A stretch of 64,000 nucleotides of DNA from Streptomyces pactum (GCF_016031615.1 NZ_JACYXC010000001.1:3844001-3908000); one strand, 5' to 3'; numbered from the stretch's first letter, positions 24,968-34,252 are shown. The notes: generated from the letters alone by a model not told the origin. Made by a program: numbers and translations.

Positions 24968-27484
24968 GTGATCCGTGCCCTGACCGGGTTCGCCACCCGC
25001 AGCCCCTGGAAGGTCATCGCCGTCTGGTCGGTGCTGGGCATCTTCCTGACGATCCTCGGCCAGGCGCTGGTCCACCGGGTCACCGAGACGCAGACCGGGG
25101 ACTTCCTGCCCCGCACGTACGACTCGGCCGCCGCGCTGGAGGTCGCCGAGGAACGGTTCGGGGTGAAGCCGGACGCCAACGCGGTGACGGTGCTGGTCGC
25201 CCGCACCGACGGCGCGCCGCTCACCGCCTCCGACCGGCGCCACGCCGCCGATGTCGCCGACCGGCTGGGCCGCACCCGCGTGGTGATGCCGCGGCCCGAG
25301 GACATGCCGTCCTTCCTGGTCACCGACCACTCCCAGACGCCGGAGGTCACCCCGGTGACGGTGGCCCCGGACCGGGCGTTCGAGCTGTTCTCCGCGCGGC
25401 TGACGGGGAACTCCACCGACCCGGCCCTGCACGACCTCTACCGCACCTTCCGGGACCGGGCGCGGGAGGACTTCGCCGCGGCGGACCTGCGGGCCGGCTT
25501 CACCGGCGGGCTGGCCGACGTGGTGGACACCGCGGACGCCGAGGAGAACACCCAGCGGGTCGTCGGGATCGTCATGATGGGCCTGATCGTGCTGATCAAC
25601 GTCCTGGTGTTCCGCAGCGTCGCGGCGGCGCTGGTGCCGCTGCTGGCGGTGGTCGTCATCGGCGGCGCCGCGGCCGGCGCGGTCGTCGGCACGGCGCTGC
25701 TCACCGGCATCGCCCTGGACCCCTCCACCCCCAGCATGATCAATGTGGTGCTGATCGGGATCGGCGTCGACTACTTCCTCTTCCTCCTCTTCCGCTTCCG
25801 CGAACAACTGCGGGCCCGCCCCGACGTGCCGGCGCGCGCCGTGGCGGCGGAGGTCGGAGTCCGGGTCGGCACCGCGATCACCTCGGCGGCCCTCACCATC
25901 GTCGCCGCCTTCGCCACCCTGGGGGTGGCCACGTTCGGGCAGTTCCGGGTGCTCGGCCCGGCCATCGCCGTCGCGGTGCTCGTCATGCTGCTGGCCAGCC
26001 TCACCCTGATGCCCGCCCTGCTCGCGGTCACCGGCCGGAAGATGTTCTGGCCGTCCCGCGCCCTGAAGCGGGAGCCGCGCCCCGGCGCCGCCGCCCGCTT
26101 CGGCGACCTGGTCGCCCGCCGCCCGTTCGCCCTGGTGCTGGCCTCCGTCGCCCTGCTCGGCGCGCTCAGCGTCCCGCTGGCCGGCATCCGGATGGACTTC
26201 GGCCAGACCTCCGGCGGCCAGGACACCCCGGCCGCCGCCACCGCCGCCGAGATCGCCCGGGCGCTGCCCGCCGGGGTGTCGGACCCGGCCACCGTCTACG
26301 TCACCGCGCCGGACGGCCGGCACCTCACCCCTCAGGGCCTCGCCCCGCTGACCGGGGCGCTGTCCGAGGTGCCGGGCGTCGGCCGGGTGGGCACCGTGGA
26401 ACTCGACAAGAGCCGTACCGCCGCCCGTCTCGACCTCTACCTCACCCCCGGTTCCGACACCCAGCAGGCCCGCGACCTGGTCTCCGGACCGGTCCGCGAC
26501 ACCGTGGCCCGGCACACGCCGGACGGGCTGGAAGCCCATGTCGGGGGCACCGCCGCGGTCTTCGCGGACATCTCCACCGCCGTCGGGCACGACCTGCGGA
26601 TCGTCTTCCCGGTCGCCGCGGTGCTGATCGCCCTGATCCTGCTGGTGCTGCTGCGCAGCCTGCTCGCCCCGGCCGTGCTCATGGTCGCCGTCGGCCTGTG
26701 CTTCGCCGCCACGCTGGGCGCCTCCGCCCTGGTCTTCCAGCACCTCCTCGACAAGCCGGGGGTCAACTTCGTCCTGCCGCTGGTCCTCTTCCTCTTCGTC
26801 GTCGCCCTCGGAACCGACTACAACATCCTGGTCGCCGACCGCATCCGGGAGGAGATGGAGCGGCCCGGACCGGCCCGCGCCGCCGTCGCCCGGGCGGTGC
26901 GGCACACCGCCCCGGCCATCGCCACCGCCGGCGTCGTCCTCGCCGCGTCCTTCGGCAGCCTCGCCGTCAACGCCGCCCCCTCCACCCAGCAGGTCGGTTT
27001 CGCCACGGCGCTGGGCATCGTGCTCTCCGCGTTCGTGCTCTCCATCGTGCTGGTGCCCGCGCTCGCCGCGATCCTCGGCCGGGCCGTCTGGTGGCCGGTC
27101 CGGCCGGGCCGGCGCGCCGGTCACCACCCCGGGCCGGCCGGCAAGGACGGCTCGGGACCGGCGTACGGGCGGGACGGCTCCGGCCCGGCGTACGAGCGGG
27201 ACGACTTCGGCCGCACGTACGGGTGGGACTTCGGTCCGGCGTACGGGCGGGAGGACTTCGGTCCGGCGTACGGGCGGGGGGCCGGTCCGGCGGACCACCG
27301 GGAGCCGGGAGCGGACCCGTACGGCCACGGGCCCGGCCCGGCGTACCGGGACGAGTCACGCACGCGGTCGTACCGGTACGGGACCGACCCGGAGGCGTAC
27401 CGGTACGAGGCCGGCGCGGGGGAGTACCGGGACGAGCCTGACCGGGACGCGTACCGGAACGGCCCCGGCCCGTACCGCCCCTGA
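24968..27484 (+). CDS. MMPL-family RND transporter with Tyr-rich tail
   Basis: An 838-residue transporter from the GTG at 24968 (GGAGG 5 nt before). It has the two-fold MMPL plan: TM1, a large extracytoplasmic loop, five TMs including GIGVDYFLFLL, and a second half with GTDYNILVADR. The Asp-Tyr pairs are the proton-relay signature. Related proteins export lipids or drugs. After the last TM a cytoplasmic tail of about 125 residues consists of repeats such as GPAYGRED and is rich in Tyr, Arg, Gly and Asp. Divergent to the kinase/regulator pair, so probably their target. Confidence 0.9.
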   Translation: MIRALTGFATRSPWKVIAVWSVLGIFLTILGQALVHRVTETQTGDFLPRTYDSAAALEVAEERFGVKPDANAVTVLVARTDGAPLTASDRRHAADVADRLGRTRVVMPRPEDMPSFLVTDHSQTPEVTPVTVAPDRAFELFSARLTGNSTDPALHDLYRTFRDRAREDFAAADLRAGFTGGLADVVDTADAEENTQRVVGIVMMGLIVLINVLVFRSVAAALVPLLAVVVIGGAAAGAVVGTALLTGIALDPSTPSMINVVLIGIGVDYFLFLLFRFREQLRARPDVPARAVAAEVGVRVGTAITSAALTIVAAFATLGVATFGQFRVLGPAIAVAVLVMLLASLTLMPALLAVTGRKMFWPSRALKREPRPGAAARFGDLVARRPFALVLASVALLGALSVPLAGIRMDFGQTSGGQDTPAAATAAEIARALPAGVSDPATVYVTAPDGRHLTPQGLAPLTGALSEVPGVGRVGTVELDKSRTAARLDLYLTPGSDTQQARDLVSGPVRDTVARHTPDGLEAHVGGTAAVFADISTAVGHDLRIVFPVAAVLIALILLVLLRSLLAPAVLMVAVGLCFAATLGASALVFQHLLDKPGVNFVLPLVLFLFVVALGTDYNILVADRIREEMERPGPARAAVARAVRHTAPAIATAGVVLAASFGSLAVNAAPSTQQVGFATALGIVLSAFVLSIVLVPALAAILGRAVWWPVRPGRRAGHHPGPAGKDGSGPAYGRDGSGPAYERDDFGRTYGWDFGPAYGREDFGPAYGRGAGPADHREPGADPYGHGPGPAYRDESRTRSYRYGTDPEAYRYEAGAGEYRDEPDRDAYRNGPGPYRP

Positions 27485-27693
27485 CGCGGCGCCGGCACGT
27501 CCCCTGGCCGGCCCTTCCCGCCGCGGGGCTTCCCGGTCCGCAGACATCCCGCTCCCGGACGCGACCGCCTTCCTGCCCCGACCGCCCTTCCCCGCCCCCG
27601 CCCGACCGTCCGCCCGGCCCGGCTCACCTCCCGCCCGCCCCGCCCGCCCCGCGTCCCGCCGGCCCGGGGCACCGACCCGATAGGAGTCCTGCC

Positions 27694-29061
27694 ATGTCCG
27701 CACCCGTGCCCACACCGCCGTCCGCACCCGCCCGGGCCACCGCCCGCACGACCCGCCGCCCGCGCGGCGGCCGGCGCACCGTCGCGTGGTCCGTGGTGGC
27801 CGTGACCACCGCCCTCACCGCCGCCGCGCTCACCGTCCCGTCCGCCGCGTCCACCGACCGGGCCGCCACCGGGACCCGGGCCACCACCGGAACCGGCACC
27901 GTCACGGCCACCGGGACGATCACCGCCTCCGGCACCACCGCCGGGACCGCCTCCGGACCCACCGCCGGGACCGCCACCGCGTCCGGGACCACCACCGTGT
28001 CCCGGTCCGGCGTCGGAGGCACCGCCGCCGGCCGGCCGGACGCCGTGGAGCAGCACCTCAGCGCCCTGGTGCGCCAGGGCGCGGTGCCCGCCGCCCTGGC
28101 CACCACCACCGACCGGCACGGCCGTACCCGCCACTACACCGCCGGCACCGCCGACCTGACCACCGGCGCCCCGGTGCCGGTGGACGGACGGGTGCGGATC
28201 GGCAGCAACACCAAGGCGTTCACCGCCGTCGTGGTGCTCCAGCTCGTCGGCGAGGGGAAGGTGGGCCTCGACGCCCCGGTCGACACCTATCTGCCCGGCC
28301 TGCTGCGCGGCGAGGGCATCGACGGTCGGCGGATCACCGTCCGCCACCTCCTCCAGCACACCAGCGGACTGCCCGAGTACGTGGACCAGGCCGCCGTCCT
28401 GGCGCAGCCCCGGCGGTACCGCGAACCCCGCGACCTGCTCGACGACGCGCTCACCCGGCCGGGCGCGTTCCGCCCCGGCGCGAAGTGGGGGTACAGCAAC
28501 ACCAACTACCTGGTGGCCGGGCTGATCGTGCAGCAGGTCACCGGCCGGCCGCTGGGCGAGGAGATCACCCGCCGGGTCGTCCGCCGCGCCGGTCTGCGCC
28601 ACACGTCCTTCCCCGCGCCGGGCGACATGGGGATCCCCGGCCCGCACCCCAGGGGGTACCACCGTGCCGAGCCCGACGGGCGCTGGCGCGACTACACCCG
28701 GCTGGACCCGACCTGGGCCGGGGCGGCGGGCGCGATGATCTCCACCAACAGCGATCTGAACCGCTTCTACGCCGCACTCCTGGGCGGCCGGCTCCTCGCC
28801 CCCGCCCAGCTCGCCCAGATGCGCACCACGGTCCCGGCCGACGAGGTGGGCGCGGGCACCCGCTACGGGCTCGGGCTGGTGAGCAAGCCGCTGTCGTGCG
28901 GCGGGGTGTACTGGGGCCACGGCGGCGCCATACCCGGCTACCACACCCAGGGCGGTGTCACCGACGACGGCCGCGCCGCGTCGGTGGCGGTGACCGCGAT
29001 CCCGGACGACCGGGCCGGACAGCGGATGGCGGACGCGGTGGACACCGCGCTCTGCCGCTGA
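27694..29061 (+). CDS. Secreted serine hydrolase (class C beta-lactamase / D-Ala-D-Ala carboxypeptidase fold)
   Basis: A 455-residue exported protein. A basic, hydrophobic signal segment (28-53) is followed by about 55 Thr/Gly/Ala-rich residues with a TATGT-type repeat. The catalytic domain has SNTK (SxxK nucleophile and base), YSN (second triad) and HGG. The family includes DD-peptidases and esterases. It starts 209 bp after the MMPL gene on the same strand with GGAG before the ATG. Confidence 0.9.
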   Translation: MSAPVPTPPSAPARATARTTRRPRGGRRTVAWSVVAVTTALTAAALTVPSAASTDRAATGTRATTGTGTVTATGTITASGTTAGTASGPTAGTATASGTTTVSRSGVGGTAAGRPDAVEQHLSALVRQGAVPAALATTTDRHGRTRHYTAGTADLTTGAPVPVDGRVRIGSNTKAFTAVVVLQLVGEGKVGLDAPVDTYLPGLLRGEGIDGRRITVRHLLQHTSGLPEYVDQAAVLAQPRRYREPRDLLDDALTRPGAFRPGAKWGYSNTNYLVAGLIVQQVTGRPLGEEITRRVVRRAGLRHTSFPAPGDMGIPGPHPRGYHRAEPDGRWRDYTRLDPTWAGAAGAMISTNSDLNRFYAALLGGRLLAPAQLAQMRTTVPADEVGAGTRYGLGLVSKPLSCGGVYWGHGGAIPGYHTQGGVTDDGRAASVAVTAIPDDRAGQRMADAVDTALCR

Positions 29062-29237
29062 CCCCGACCCTCCACGGGCCGCCCGAGCATCCGCCCGGCC
29101 GCCCGCGCGTGCCCACCCGGAGTCCTCCGCGCGCGGCCGGTCGGTCCGTTCGCGCGCGGCCGCCCAAAGCCGATGGGCGACGGGGGTCTTGCGGACCGCC
29201 GGGCGGCGGGGTCGCCGGGCCCCGGCCGCCCGCTCCT

Positions 29238-29253
29238 TCTACAAGCGTGTAGA
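29238..29253 (+). promoter_or_regulatory. Shared palindrome upstream of the terB-like gene
   Basis: TCTACAAGCGTGTAGA is a perfect inverted repeat with 6-bp arms. TAGATT overlapping its right end is a -10-like hexamer 42 bp before the start codon. It matches the motif upstream of terD and the Spo0M-like gene. Confidence 0.7.
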
Positions 29254-29300
29254 TTCACGGTCGGCGCCGCCTGTCACGCACCAGCGAGAAGGAGATTCAC

Positions 29301-29756
29301 ATGGGACTGTGGGACCGGCTCAAGGACTCGGCCCAGCAGATGCAGACGCAGCTCAACGCGAAGAAGAACGAGTTGAAGAGCGGGGCGTTCCGGGACGCCG
29401 GCATGGCGATGTGCGCCCTGGTCGCCGCCGCCGACGGCTCGATCGACCCGTCCGAGCGGCAGCGCGTGGCCCAGCTCATCGCCACCAACGACGTGCTGCG
29501 GAACTTCGACCCGGCCGACCTGCACCGCCGCTTCGAGGAGAACCTCGACAAGCTGACCGCGGACTTCTCGCTCGGCAAGGTGAGCGTCATGCAGGAGATC
29601 GGCAAGGCGAAGAAGAAGCCGGCCGAGGCGCGGGCGGTGATCCAGATCGGCATCGTCATCGGCGGCGCGGACGGCTACTTCGACGACCACGAGCGGGCGG
29701 TCGTCCGTGAGGCGTGCTTCGCGCTGGGCATCCCGCCGGCCGAGTTCGACCTCTGA
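29301..29756 (+). CDS. TerB-family protein
   Basis: A 151-residue cytoplasmic helical protein. TerB features are MCALVAAADGSIDPSERQRV near residue 40 and IVIGGADGYFDDHERAVV near residue 115, two DG-x-[IF]-x2-x-E metal-binding motifs. AGAAGGAG lies upstream. TerB-type proteins act with TerD-type proteins in membrane stress complexes. Confidence 0.92.
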   Translation: MGLWDRLKDSAQQMQTQLNAKKNELKSGAFRDAGMAMCALVAAADGSIDPSERQRVAQLIATNDVLRNFDPADLHRRFEENLDKLTADFSLGKVSVMQEIGKAKKKPAEARAVIQIGIVIGGADGYFDDHERAVVREACFALGIPPAEFDL

Positions 29757-30213
29757 GTCCGCAGGGGCGGCGGCGGGGCGGGCGCGGTCGCCGGTCCCGC
29801 CGCCGCCCCCGCCGGGCGCGTCGCCGTCCCCGCCCACCCCCCGGTGAGGGTCGCGCCCCGGTCAGGCCCCCGGGCGGGCCCGCGTCCGGACGGACCCGCG
29901 TCGCCGGTCCGCCGTCACCCCTCCGGTGGACGCGGTGCGGCCGAGAATCGCCGGTCCGCCGCCGCTCCCGCGGAACTTCCTCTACAGCCATGTAGTTTTT
30001 GGGTCGGTCGCGGACGCGGCCACCGGTCCGCCCCGCGCGGGCCGGCCGGTCGGCCTCCGGAGGGCGGCAGGGCTTCCCCGGTGGGGGCCACCCGCCGCGC
30101 CGGGCAGGCGGTCCGCCGGGTCCGTGCCGGTCGTGGTCGTGGCCGGGCCGGCGGGCCCGGGCCGCCGCGGCCGTCCGTATCGGAAAGCGTCTCAAGAAGG
30201 AGAGAACGCCACG
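29757..30213. other. Intergenic upstream of the Spo0M-like gene
   Basis: It contains the shared palindrome at 29981-29996 and a long leader of about 215 nt ending in AAGGAGAG. No gene is supported. Confidence 0.5.
29981..29996 (+). promoter_or_regulatory. Shared palindrome upstream of the Spo0M-like gene
   Basis: TCTACAGCCATGTAGT followed by TTTT; TAGTTT is the -10-like hexamer. It is the third copy of the terD/terB motif and stands out as the only A/T-rich spot in the leader. Confidence 0.65.
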
Positions 30214-31218
30214 ATGGTGTTCAAGCGGCTGCTCGGAGCGATCGGCGTGGGCGCCCCGTCGGTGGACACGGTCCTCGACGACGGCCCCGTCCTGCCCGGC
30301 GGCACCCTTTCCGGCCAGGTTCACCTCGAAGGTGGCCGGACGGATGTGGAGATCGACGGCATCACCCTGGAACTCGTCGCCCGTGTCGAGGCCGAGCACG
30401 AGGAGGGCGAGCACGAGGGCTTCGTGGTCTTCGCCCGTACCACCGTCGGCGGCGGCTTCAGGCTCGCCGAGGGCGAGCGGCGGAGCGTGCCGTTCACCCT
30501 CTCCCTGCCCTGGGAGACACCGGTCACCGAGCTGTACGGCCAGCCCCTGGGGATCGTCCTGGGCGTACGGACCGAACTGGAGGTCACCGGCGCGAAGGAC
30601 CGGGGCGACCTGGACCCGCTGCGGGTCGCCCCGCTGCCCGCCCAGGAGGCGGTGCTGGAGGCCCTGGGGCAGCTCGGGGCCGGCTTCACCTCGGCGGACC
30701 TGGAGCTGGGGCACATCCGCGGCACCGGGCAGAGGCTGCCGTTCCACCAGGAGATCGAGCTGTCGCCGCCGCCCGCCTGCGCGCACGCCGTCAACGAGAT
30801 CGAGGTGACCTTCCTCGCCGGGCCCGGCGGTGTGGAGGTGGTCCTCGAAGCGGACCGGCGCGGCGGCCTGTTCTCCGACGGCCACGACGTCCTCACCCGC
30901 TTCACCGTGTCCCACGACAGCGTCCCGCACACCGACTGGAACGCCGAGGTGGACGGCTGGCTGCGGCAGTTGGTGGAGCACCGCGGCGCCCCGGGCGGGC
31001 ACGGCGCGCCGTACACCCCGGGCTACGGGTACGACGGGGGCCACCCGGGCCACCACCAGCCGCACCACGACACCCACCACCGCTCCGGCCCGGGCACCGG
31101 CGCCGTGGTGGCGGGGGTCGCCGCGGGTGTCGCGGTGGGGGTCGTCGGAGGGATGGTCGCGGCCGAGGTCGTGGACGAGATCGGCGACGCCTTCGAGGGG
31201 GAGGACGAGGAGGGCTGA
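30214..31218 (+). CDS. Spo0M-like sporulation protein (arrestin fold)
   Basis: A 334-residue protein from the ATG at 30214 behind AAGGAGAG. The first about 240 residues match the Spo0M/arrestin family: VFKRLLGAIG, GGTLSGQVHLEGG, LELVARVE, RTELEVTGAKDRGDLDPL. The C-terminus has a His/Gly-rich stretch (about 270-290) and a hydrophobic Gly/Val/Ala segment (about 300-320) that may insert in a membrane. The family is linked to sporulation control in Bacillus; its role here is inference. Confidence 0.88.
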   Translation: MVFKRLLGAIGVGAPSVDTVLDDGPVLPGGTLSGQVHLEGGRTDVEIDGITLELVARVEAEHEEGEHEGFVVFARTTVGGGFRLAEGERRSVPFTLSLPWETPVTELYGQPLGIVLGVRTELEVTGAKDRGDLDPLRVAPLPAQEAVLEALGQLGAGFTSADLELGHIRGTGQRLPFHQEIELSPPPACAHAVNEIEVTFLAGPGGVEVVLEADRRGGLFSDGHDVLTRFTVSHDSVPHTDWNAEVDGWLRQLVEHRGAPGGHGAPYTPGYGYDGGHPGHHQPHHDTHHRSGPGTGAVVAGVAAGVAVGVVGGMVAAEVVDEIGDAFEGEDEEG

Positions 31219-31542
31219 CGGACCGAGGCGCCGCAGCGCCGCAGCGCCGAGGCGCCTCGCGCGGAGGGAGCGACGGGGTGGCGGGCCGGCCCCGCCGGCC
31301 GCCGGGTGACCGGAGGCCGGCCGGTACCGCGCCCCCCTCGCACCACGCCCCCTCGCAGCACGCCCCCGGGTCACGCGCCCGGCGCCTCGCCGCCGCCCGC
31401 GCCGTGCCGCCCCCACCGAACCGGCGCCGTGCTGCCCCCACCGAGCCGGCACCGGGCCCACTCCTCCTCGCACCCGCCGGGTCGGAGCGGGGCCGGCGCG
31501 CACCCGCCGAGTGAGAGCGGGGCCGGCGCGCGTCCGCCGGGG

Positions 31543-32679
31543 TCAGAGCGGGGTCGCCGCCTGGAGGACGAGGAAGAGCGCGACCGCCGCGTTCACCGAG
31601 GACAGCGCGGAGACCGCGGTGCCCGCCGCGGCCGTCCAGGCGGCCAGCCCCACCGCGGTGAACGCCGGCGGCCAGCCCCGTTCCGGCGGGACCGGGCCCA
31701 GCAGCGCGGCCACCCGGCGCGGCACCGGCCCGGGAGCGGCGAACCCGGGCAGGCCGCCGTGCGGTGCGGCGGCCACCGGCGGCCCGCCGGGCCGCGCGGT
31801 GAACCCCAGCAGGGTCGCGGGCGGCGCGCCGTACGACACCAGGGCGGCCTTCCCGACGGCCCGGGCCACCACCTTGCGGTCCCCGACCGCCACCGCGGCC
31901 TCCTCGTCCGCCCACCGCTCGGCGTTGTAGGCCACCGCGTCCCGCAGCGGCCGCAGCAGCGGGTTGGCCCGGGCGGCCAGCTGCGCCGCCAGCAGATAGC
32001 GGTGGTGGCGGGCGGACAGGTGGGCCCGTTCGTGGGCCAGCAGCGCCCCGCGCTCCCGGGCGTCCAGGCAGGCGAGCATCGCCTCGGAGACCACGATCCG
32101 GCCGGGAGCGCCGGAGGCGCCCCGGGTGCCGGGCAGCGCGTAGGCGTAGACCCGGGTGTCCGGGACCACCGCCACCGCCGGGTCCACCACCGCCGCCACC
32201 GCGAGGTCCGCCGGGGCGGCGGCGGTCGGGTCCGGCGAGTCCGCCGGGTCCAGCCGGCTCCCCGGGTCCAGCCGGCTCCCCGGGTCCGGCCGGCTCCCCG
32301 GGTCCGCCGGGCCCGGCAGCCCGGCCAGCGCGCGGTGCGCCTCCTTCCGTACCCGCAGGTGGCGCCGGAGCAGCGAGCCGCAGGCCGCCGCCACCGCGGC
32401 GAGCGCCCCGATGGCGGCCTTGCCCGCCACCTCGTCGTACGGGACCGCCGCCCGGACCTCCGGGTCGGACCAGCCGTCGGGCAGCGGGTTGCCGGGGAGC
32501 TGCGCGGTGCCGACGACCACCAGCAGCATCAGGCAGAGGGTGCTGCACAGCGCCAGCACGGCACCCACCGCCGAGAGCAGCCGGGTGGCGCTGCGCGGGT
32601 GGAGGTGGAGTTCGGCGAGGCGGGCGATCGGCAGCGCCGTGAGGGGGAGGACGAGCGGCAGGAAGACGAAGATGCCCAT
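31543..32679 (-). CDS. M56-family membrane metallopeptidase, BlaR1-like
   Basis: A 378-residue membrane protein with TM helices at about 1-20, 35-60, 90-105 and 350-375. The zinc motif is HERAH in LLAHERAHL, with a third ligand region AERWADEEAA. There is no penicillin-binding sensor domain, so it is the short actinobacterial type. It sits 4 bp downstream of a BlaI-type repressor gene. In BlaR1/BlaI pairs the peptidase triggers loss of the repressor; the signal here is unknown. Confidence 0.9.
   Translation of the reverse strand: MGIFVFLPLVLPLTALPIARLAELHLHPRSATRLLSAVGAVLALCSTLCLMLLVVVGTAQLPGNPLPDGWSDPEVRAAVPYDEVAGKAAIGALAAVAAACGSLLRRHLRVRKEAHRALAGLPGPADPGSRPDPGSRLDPGSRLDPADSPDPTAAAPADLAVAAVVDPAVAVVPDTRVYAYALPGTRGASGAPGRIVVSEAMLACLDARERGALLAHERAHLSARHHRYLLAAQLAARANPLLRPLRDAVAYNAERWADEEAAVAVGDRKVVARAVGKAALVSYGAPPATLLGFTARPGGPPVAAAPHGGLPGFAAPGPVPRRVAALLGPVPPERGWPPAFTAVGLAAWTAAAGTAVSALSSVNAAVALFLVLQAATPL
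32245..32298 (-). repeat. Three 18-bp tandem units in the M56 gene
   Basis: CGGGTCCAGCCGGCTCCC occurs at 32245 and 32263 and with one change at 32281. It encodes DPGSRL repeats in the cytoplasmic loop. Confidence 0.9.
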
Positions 32680-32683
32680 CGGT

Positions 32684-33118
32684 TCAGGCCCCCGGGTCGT
32701 TCTCCGGCCCGTTCTCCGGCCCGTTGCCCGGATCGTTCGCGGCGTCGCCCAGCAGCTCGCGCACGAGACGCTCGTCGTCCGGGGTGAGTGTGGTGAGGAA
32801 GCTGGCCAGCACCGCCTCCCGGTCGTGCTGCCCGTCCAGCACGCGGTGCATCCGCAGCGCCGCCAGTCCCGCCTCGTCGGACGCGGCCCGCCACAGGAAC
32901 GAGCGGCCGGACCGCTCGCGGGTCACCGCCTTCTTGGCGTGCAGCCGGGACAGGATGGTCATCACCGTGGTGTAGGCCAGGTCGCCGCCCAGGCGTTCCC
33001 GGACCCAGACCGCCGCGACCGGGCCCGGCGCCTCCCGCAGCGCGCCCAGGACCTGGGCCTCCAGTTCGCCCTGGCCGCGGCGGCGCGGTCGCGGGTCCTC
33101 GCTTCGCGGGCCTCTCAC
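32684..33118 (-). CDS. BlaI/MecI/CopY-family transcriptional repressor
   Basis: A 144-residue winged-helix repressor: VRERLGGDLAYTTVMTILSRLHAKKAV is the recognition-helix region, followed by the strand RSFLWRA and a dimerisation helix with TPDDERLVRELL. The C-terminus is a short GNGPEN-type repeat. It is first gene of an operon with the M56 peptidase. A -10-like TACGAT lies at about 33167-33172 on the minus strand, next to one arm of the 52-bp inverted repeat. Confidence 0.92.
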   Translation of the reverse strand: MRGPRSEDPRPRRRGQGELEAQVLGALREAPGPVAAVWVRERLGGDLAYTTVMTILSRLHAKKAVTRERSGRSFLWRAASDEAGLAALRMHRVLDGQHDREAVLASFLTTLTPDDERLVRELLGDAANDPGNGPENGPENDPGA

Positions 33119-33178
33119 GCCGGTCTCCCTCCACCTGTGCCTGCCGGCCGCCGGACGGCCGGCCGCCCATCGTACTGA

Positions 33179-33481
33179 GCCGGCGGTGAGGCTGTCCTCG
33201 TTGTGGTCGCGGACCAGCCCGGGGTGGCTGGGCCGCGGCGCCGGCGGGCCGTGGCATCCGTGGGCCGTGGCGCCGGGTGGGTCGCGGGAGGCGGGCGGTG
33301 GGCGGGACCGGCGGGGCGGGGGTCACCATGGAGACGAGGGGCGCACCCGCGGCTCCCGGCACCGCGCGGGGGTGTGCCCGCAGCCGCCCGGAGGAGCGCC
33401 GCCGTGCCGTACACCGCCGTCACCGCCCTCAGCCACCCCGGGCTGGTCCGCGACCACAACGAGGACAGCCTCACCGCCGGC
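33179..33481. repeat. Exact 52-bp inverted repeat flanking a 199-bp segment
   Basis: Bases 33179-33230 are the exact reverse complement of 33430-33481. The right arm is coding (residues about 10-26 of the PP2C phosphatase, including the metal motif RDHNED). The left arm is in the non-coding gap before the BlaI-type gene. The 199 bp between the arms contain the ribosome-binding site, GTG start and first nine codons of the phosphatase. Flanks differ on both sides. Confidence 0.95.
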
Positions 33482-34144
33482 CCGTGGACGCTCTGCGGCA
33501 CGGTGACCGAGACCCCGCAGACGCTGGTCTTCCCGCTCGGGGCCCCGCTGGTGGTGGCGGTCGCGGACGGTCTGGGCGGGCAGCCGGCCGGTGAGGTGGC
33601 GAGCGCCCTGGTGGCCCGCCGGCTGGCCGCGCTCGGCCCGGCGCTGGACGGGGAGGACGCGGTGCGCGACGCGGTGAAGCTCTGCAACCACGCGGTGTAC
33701 GTGACCGCCGACGGCGCGCCGGAGCTGACCGGCATGGGCACCACCGTGGCGGGCCTGGTGATCGCGGAGGGGGAGGCGCTGGCGTTCAACGTGGGCGACA
33801 GCCGGGTCTACGACGCCGGGCCGGACGGGCTCCGCCGGCTGAGCGTGGACGACAACCCGCCGCTGCCGCCCGGACGGCGCACCACGCCGGTGGTCACCCA
33901 GACGCTCGGCGGCGGCACCGCCTTCCGTCCCGTCACCCCGCACCTGGCCACGGCCGGGGCGGCGCCCGGGGACCGCTTCCTGGTGTGCAGCGACGGGCTG
34001 ACCGACCCGGTGCCCGACGAGGCGCTCGGCGAGCTGCTGCGGGTGTACGACGACGGCCGGGCCGCGTTCGAGCTGTGGAAGGCGGCGATCGAGGCCGGCG
34101 GCCCGGACAACATCACCCTGGCGGTGGTGCGGATCGGCGCGTGA
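33404..34144 (+). CDS. PPM/PP2C-type Ser/Thr protein phosphatase
   Basis: A 246-residue single-domain phosphatase from the GTG at 33404 behind GGAGGAG. Metal ligands are intact: RDHNED (motif 1), VADGLGG, MGTTVAG, NVGDSRVY, CSDGLTD and DNITLAVV. It dephosphorylates Ser/Thr-phosphoproteins, probably opposing Hanks-type kinases; no kinase gene is near. Its 5' end forms one arm of an exact inverted repeat. Confidence 0.93.
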   Translation: MPYTAVTALSHPGLVRDHNEDSLTAGPWTLCGTVTETPQTLVFPLGAPLVVAVADGLGGQPAGEVASALVARRLAALGPALDGEDAVRDAVKLCNHAVYVTADGAPELTGMGTTVAGLVIAEGEALAFNVGDSRVYDAGPDGLRRLSVDDNPPLPPGRRTTPVVTQTLGGGTAFRPVTPHLATAGAAPGDRFLVCSDGLTDPVPDEALGELLRVYDDGRAAFELWKAAIEAGGPDNITLAVVRIGA

Positions 34145-34252
34145 GAACGCCTGCGGGGCCGACGGCCTTCCGGGCCCGGCCGGCGGACCGGGCCCGTGGG
34201 GTCCGGCCGGATGGTGGCGCCCCGCGGCGGCGGGGGCCCGGCCGGTGGGTGA

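Noticed and set aside
22022..29996. Idea that the TCTACA palindrome is a BlaI/CopY operator for the BlaI-type gene at 32684
   Set aside because: BlaI/CopY sites are also TACA/TGTA palindromes, but no copy is found upstream of the blaI-type gene, which is normally autoregulated. Left as unknown regulator.
3377..31218. A single tellurite-resistance operon
   Set aside because: The VWA (TerF-like), terD, terB-like and Spo0M-like genes lie far apart on both strands. Only a shared motif links three of them, and it is absent upstream of the VWA gene.
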